From: DAOTXR01 sp034435375
Lineage (GTDB): Bacteria; Chloroflexota; Anaerolineae; Aggregatilineales; UBA3940
DNA: 64,000 bases
Direction: 5' to 3'
Assembly (NCBI GenBank): GCA_034435375.1
Contig: DAOTXR010000037.1
Coordinates: forward strand, 116,300-180,299
This document shows positions 60,784 to 64,000 of this stretch, piece by piece (the stretch's first letter is position 1; the number at the start of each line of letters is the position of its first letter). The notes beneath the pieces are model-generated. The model saw only the letters and a program-made list of their open reading frames with translations, made no database searches and was not told where the DNA came from. The position numbers and the translations under genes are program-made.

Positions 60784-61962
60784 CTAGCCCCCAGGCATCC
60801 CGCTCCCTGGCATACGCCAGATTCGGATCAGACCGTCACCGCCCGCTGTGATCACTGCCGCGCCGTCCGGCGTCCACAGCACCGAGCGCAAGCCGCCTGG
60901 CCCGTGGATGCCGTCAAAGGCAGCCAGTGACTGCCCAAGCACGACGTCCCACAGGCGCAATGTGCCATCAGCGTCACCAGAGGCGAGCAACGTTCCATCT
61001 GGGCTGAAAGCCAGAGTGAGCACGGCATCGGTATGCTCTGTGAGGGTATTCAGCCAATCCGCGCTGAACACGTCGTAGAGCTTGATCGTCCGATCCTCGC
61101 TGCCGGAGGCCAATAGCAAATTGTCAGCGGTGACAGCAACAGCGCGCACTGGGCCGTTGTGACCAATTGACCCGATGTAGAGCCTGCCGCCAGTGGCCGC
61201 ATCCCAGTAGGAGAGCAAGCCATCGGCTCCGCCTGAGATCAGAAGCAGGCCATCCGGTGTATAGGTTAACGCCCACACGTCCCATGGCGCGCTGACTGGC
61301 ATTGTGACCTGCACCTTACCCTTTTGTGCATCGAGCAGATATAGCCTGCCATCACTGCCGGCGGCAGCCAGCACACTGCCGCCGGGGTCATAATCGACTG
61401 CGTGGATCGTTTCGTTCTGTCCTGCGATGAGGTCGGCCCCGAACCGGAGCTCGCCGCTGGCCACGTCCCAGGCGGTCACGCTGCCGCCTGTCGAACCAGT
61501 GGACCCGGCTGCAAGAGCCGTCCCATCAGGGCTGAAGTCAAGGCCGGCGAGGGGGCCTGGAGCACCGTCCAACGTGCGAATCAGGCTGTTATCTGAGGGG
61601 TTCCACAGTCGGACGAAGCCATCTTCAGTAGCAGAAGCCAGGATCGAGCCGTCTGGGCTGAGGGCCAGGCCATTCACCGGGCCGCCCCCGACATCCCATC
61701 TTGCCGCCTGCGCTATCTGCGCTGCATCTGAGACGGCGATTGGCTCCAGAGTCGGTGCTGGGGGAGGCATTGGACTTGCCAGTATGAAGTTTGGCGCATG
61801 GGAGGGCGTTGTAGGGGGCACGTCGATTGGAACAGGCGGAAGGGTTTCCCCTTCCTGTGTAGGGGTCGGTGCAGGCGGCTGATTGTTCCTGCTGCATGCA
61901 CCGAGCGCTATGGCAAACACGCCCAGCAGGCTGGCAACCAAAGAAAGCTTCCGAATCGACAC
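60784..61962 (-). CDS. WD40-repeat lipoprotein
   Basis: A ~392-residue lipoprotein. The lipobox is IALGACS and a Pro-rich linker follows. About seven WD40 repeats (GHxxxV... and LASGSxDRTIKLYD style) cover ~90-390 and would form one propeller, exposed outside the membrane. The start at GTG 61962 has AAGGGG six bases upstream; an alternative GTG at 61983 overlaps the thiolase stop (GTGA). It is downstream of the thiolase on the same strand; no functional link is evident. Confidence 0.78.
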   Translation of the reverse strand: MSIRKLSLVASLLGVFAIALGACSRNNQPPAPTPTQEGETLPPVPIDVPPTTPSHAPNFILASPMPPPAPTLEPIAVSDAAQIAQAARWDVGGGPVNGLALSPDGSILASATEDGFVRLWNPSDNSLIRTLDGAPGPLAGLDFSPDGTALAAGSTGSTGGSVTAWDVASGELRFGADLIAGQNETIHAVDYDPGGSVLAAAGSDGRLYLLDAQKGKVQVTMPVSAPWDVWALTYTPDGLLLISGGADGLLSYWDAATGGRLYIGSIGHNGPVRAVAVTADNLLLASGSEDRTIKLYDVFSADWLNTLTEHTDAVLTLAFSPDGTLLASGDADGTLRLWDVVLGQSLAAFDGIHGPGGLRSVLWTPDGAAVITAGGDGLIRIWRMPGSGMPGG

Positions 61963-61979
61963 AGTTGCCCCTTGAGGAG

Positions 61980-63203
61980 TCACACGATCTCTATCGTCAT
62001 CGCAACGGCCTCACCGCCCCCCAGGCACATAGCTGCCAGGCCGCGCTTCAGCTTGCGCTGCTGGAGCGCGTTGATCAGCGTCACCAACACTCGCGCCCCG
62101 CTGCACCCAATAGGATGCCCTAACGCAATTGCGCCCCCGTTGACGTTAACCTTCGACCAGTCCCAGGGGTGACCTTGCTGCTGCATCCCCAGCCCGTTGG
62201 CAAGCACCTGTGCAGCAAATGCCTCATTCAGCTCGATCAGGTCTACGTCCTCCAGCGACCATCCGGCCCGTTTCAGAGCTATAGGCATAGCTCTGGAGGG
62301 GGCGTCAAAGATCCACTTCGGTTCGACGGCGGCTTGCCCATAGGACACAATGCGAGCAACGGGTTTCTTCCCCAATGCCTCAGCTGTAGCACGGCTGGCC
62401 ACGACCACTGCCGCCGCGCCATCGTTGAGACCCGGCGAGTTCCCGGCAGTCACAATGCCATCTGCTGTGAAGGCCGGGCGCAGCTTTGCCAGCGCCTCCA
62501 GGGTCGTATCTCGGCGCGGTCCTTCGTCGGTAGCTATAGTGGTCACCTCACCCTTGCGACCCGGGATGTCAACCGGGACGATCTCTTCCTTAAACCGCCC
62601 CGCATCCATGGCAGCGATAGCCTTCTGGTGGCTCTCCAGCGCGTACTGATCGAGCTGCTCGCGCGTGAGGCTGTACTGCTCGGCGATGAACTCGGCAGCT
62701 GCACCCATGATCCAGTTTTCAGCAGCGCACCACAGGCCATCGGTGACAATGCTGTCCTCCATCTCGATGTGGCCGTACTTGTGCCCAGTGCGCATCTGCC
62801 GGACGAGGTGCGGGGATTGGCTCATCGACTCCATGCCTCCTGCCACGTAAAGGTCGCCATCCCCTGCCCGGATCGCGTTAGCCGCGATCATCACGCTCTT
62901 CAGCCCCGATCCGCAGATCTTGTTTACGGTCGTCGCACAGACGGTTGGTGGGATACCCGCACCCATGGCCGCCTGCCGTGCTGGAGCCTGCTTCGATCCA
63001 GCCTGCACCACCTGTCCCATCAGCACCTCATCGATACTGGCGGGATCGATACCTGCCCGTGCGATGGCCTCTCGTACGACGATGGCTCCCAACTGCGGCG
63101 CGCTCAGTCCCGCGAGAGACCCCATGATCTTGCCGATGGGCGTGCGTGCACCGCTCAGAATCACGGCTTCGCGCTGCTCGTCTGGTGCGCTGCGTGAGGT
63201 CAT
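61980..63203 (-). CDS. Acetyl-CoA acetyltransferase (thiolase)
   Basis: A 407-residue thiolase. The acylated Cys lies in KICGSGLKS, the C-terminal His in NGGAIALGHPIGCSG and the second Cys in CLGGGEA. It joins two acetyl-CoA to acetoacetyl-CoA or runs the reverse cleavage. AGGAGGAG precedes the ATG. It follows the HIT gene by 17 bases on the same strand. Confidence 0.95.
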   Translation of the reverse strand: MTSRSAPDEQREAVILSGARTPIGKIMGSLAGLSAPQLGAIVVREAIARAGIDPASIDEVLMGQVVQAGSKQAPARQAAMGAGIPPTVCATTVNKICGSGLKSVMIAANAIRAGDGDLYVAGGMESMSQSPHLVRQMRTGHKYGHIEMEDSIVTDGLWCAAENWIMGAAAEFIAEQYSLTREQLDQYALESHQKAIAAMDAGRFKEEIVPVDIPGRKGEVTTIATDEGPRRDTTLEALAKLRPAFTADGIVTAGNSPGLNDGAAAVVVASRATAEALGKKPVARIVSYGQAAVEPKWIFDAPSRAMPIALKRAGWSLEDVDLIELNEAFAAQVLANGLGMQQQGHPWDWSKVNVNGGAIALGHPIGCSGARVLVTLINALQQRKLKRGLAAMCLGGGEAVAMTIEIV

Positions 63204-63220
63204 TGTGAAGCTCCTCCTAG

Positions 63221-63739
63221 CTATGTGTGAGGTTCAGTTTGTTCTGGGAATAATTGGTCCCACAATGCTCTTAACTGCCTGTAACTCTCGTCGATCCACT
63301 CGGGGATGACTCGCGTCTGGCCAATCACAGTCATGTAGTTGGTGTCGCCCGCCCAGCGGGGGACGACGTGTTGGTGAAGATGGTTAGCAATCCCAGCCCC
63401 TGCTGCAACACCCTGATTGATTCCGATGTTGAAGGCCTGTGGGTGGTAAGCTGCACGCAACACATACAACGCCTGCCGCGTCAGAATCATAATCTCAGCC
63501 AGTGTAGCTTCGTCTAGTTCCTCCAGCACGCCAACATGCTGGTATGGGGCGATCATCATGTGACCGTTGTTGTAAGGATACCGGTTGAGCGTAGCAAAAC
63601 AATGCTGACCCCGCCGCAGGACGTGCCCGGCGGCGTCGTCGTCTGTCTCGACCTTCACACAGAAGATACACTGGTCATCGTCACCAGGAGGGGGATTCTT
63701 CAGGTAGGACATGCGCCAGGGGGTCCAGAGATGATCCAT
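63221..63739 (-). CDS. HIT-family hydrolase
   Basis: A 172-residue HIT protein. HLHQHVVPRW is the HxHxH active site; the N-terminal IFC and a zinc-type Cys pattern (CIFC) resemble bacterial Ap4A-hydrolase/AMP-lyase members. It cleaves adenylylated small molecules or dinucleotides. The ATG at 63739 is chosen; the frame extends to 63910 through AT-poor, non-family sequence. An inverted repeat, GTTTGACCGA with its complement, lies at 63769-63795. Confidence 0.9.
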   Translation of the reverse strand: MDHLWTPWRMSYLKNPPPGDDDQCIFCVKVETDDDAAGHVLRRGQHCFATLNRYPYNNGHMMIAPYQHVGVLEELDEATLAEIMILTRQALYVLRAAYHPQAFNIGINQGVAAGAGIANHLHQHVVPRWAGDTNYMTVIGQTRVIPEWIDESYRQLRALWDQLFPEQTEPHT

Positions 63740-63768
63740 AACACCAAGCCCTGGAAGGCGTGCTAAGT

Positions 63769-63795
63769 GTTTGACCGAGGTATTTTCGGTCAAAC
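63769..63795. repeat. TTTGACCGA hairpin upstream of HIT
   Basis: GTTTGACCGA, 7 bases, then TCGGTCAAAC: a perfect 10-bp inverted repeat about 30 bases before the HIT ATG on the minus strand. Confidence 0.4.
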
Positions 63796-63882
63796 TTGAA
63801 GAAGGCAGATATTGGCCGTAGTTGGCTATCACCATTCTATTCGACAATGTGAAGCATTTCAACATCTCGTATTCATTCACGT

Positions 63883-64000
63883 AAAATGTTACCGAGGGGG
63901 TATGGTTCACTCAAAAGATAATGTTACTGGAGTGAGCCATGTCCGACGACGAGCGTATGACCATCGACGAGAGGTACAAATACCTGATGCAGAAGCGGTA
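63883..64000 (+). mobile_element. Possible insertion element start with AATGTTAC repeats
   Basis: AATGTTAC occurs at 63885-63892 and again at 63920-63927, followed by the transposase-like frame. These may be transposase-binding repeats at the left end of an element that runs off the window. No terminal inverted repeat can be confirmed without the right end. Confidence 0.4.
63939..64000 (+). CDS. Start of a transposase/integrase (cut by window end)
   Basis: Only 20 codons are present. They read MSDDERMTIDERYKYLMQKR, which resembles the N-terminus of rve/integrase-core transposases common in Chloroflexota and other bacteria (MTxDERxKYLxxM pattern). GGAGTGA lies just before the ATG. The call rests on this short N-terminus alone. 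Confidence 0.5.
   Translation, partial: MSDDERMTIDERYKYLMQKR

Noticed and set aside
62169..63197. A 342-codon plus frame
   Set aside because: Antisense to the thiolase, whose catalytic motifs are complete.
1..64000. CRISPR array or prophage
   Set aside because: No regularly spaced direct repeats of 25-40 bases and no capsid, portal or integrase cluster were seen, apart from the partial transposase at the end.

Overview
The window is about 58-60% GC and densely packed with bacterial chromosomal genes. The housekeeping set, the surface proteins with Thr/Pro-rich 'TPTPT' linkers (19710, 34148, 47079, 57973, 61962), an LppX/LprAFG-type lipoprotein, paired deoxynucleoside kinases and two primary-type sigma factors together suggest a member of the Chloroflexota, probably Anaerolineae-like. 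This is an inference from gene style; no rRNA or tRNA gene was found to anchor it. Most starts have a Shine-Dalgarno sequence, but several promoters end 6-8 nt before the start codon, which points to leaderless mRNAs.

Layout. 8-9956 (minus): ABC transporter ATPase, thioredoxin-like protein, histone-deacetylase-like amidohydrolase, alpha/beta hydrolase, Nfu-N domain protein, lipoprotein, ArsA-type ATPase, cysteine-desulfurase-like aminotransferase and a large NB-ARC/TPR regulator. 10113-11860 (plus): a deoxynucleoside kinase fused to a MazG-like domain, overlapped by a second kinase. 11973-16973 (minus): a three-part FAD/Fe-S/CCG oxidoreductase, an alanine-glyoxylate-type aminotransferase and a nitrilase-family amidase. 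17090-22191: cell-surface proteins, a CoaE-GNAT fusion, a phosphodiester glycosidase lipoprotein, a YhhN protein and a tandem-thioredoxin oxidoreductase. 22342-26149 (minus): M20 peptidase, polyprenyl sugar-phosphate transferase and glycosyltransferase.

26219-45565 (plus) is a long housekeeping run. It begins with an MrfA-like helicase carrying an HNH insertion, then ffh-rpsP-khpA-rimM-greA (ends at a strong terminator), recJ, a membrane-anchored glycoside-hydrolase-like protein, glmU-CNNM-cdd-recO, a PIN/TRAM protein, gltX, cysS, an amidase remnant and an rlmB-type methyltransferase. 45549-50907 (minus): DUF3592-like protein, YjbQ, YbaK, a membrane FGE-fold protein, a degenerate PAS/kinase protein and an unknown. 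51373-55335 (plus): YceD, RpoD-type sigma, gatC, gatA. 55571-57783 (minus): a second primary-type sigma and a zinc-ribbon membrane protein. 57973-60749 (plus): SGNH-like lipoprotein and fatty-acyl-AMP ligase. 60784-63739 (minus): WD40 lipoprotein, thiolase, HIT protein. The window ends inside what looks like the start of a transposase gene (63939).

The genes cover tRNA charging and amidation (gltX, cysS, gatCA, ybaK), protein targeting and ribosome maturation (ffh, rpsP, rimM, khpA), recombination (recJ, recO), envelope synthesis (glmU and glycosyltransferases) and nucleotide salvage (kinases, cdd). The best candidates for something new are the HNH-bearing MrfA-like helicase, the kinase-MazG fusion pair, the CoaE-GNAT fusion, several apparently catalytically dead enzyme folds on the cell surface, and the lipoprotein/acyl-AMP-ligase pair. 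No CRISPR array or prophage was seen.
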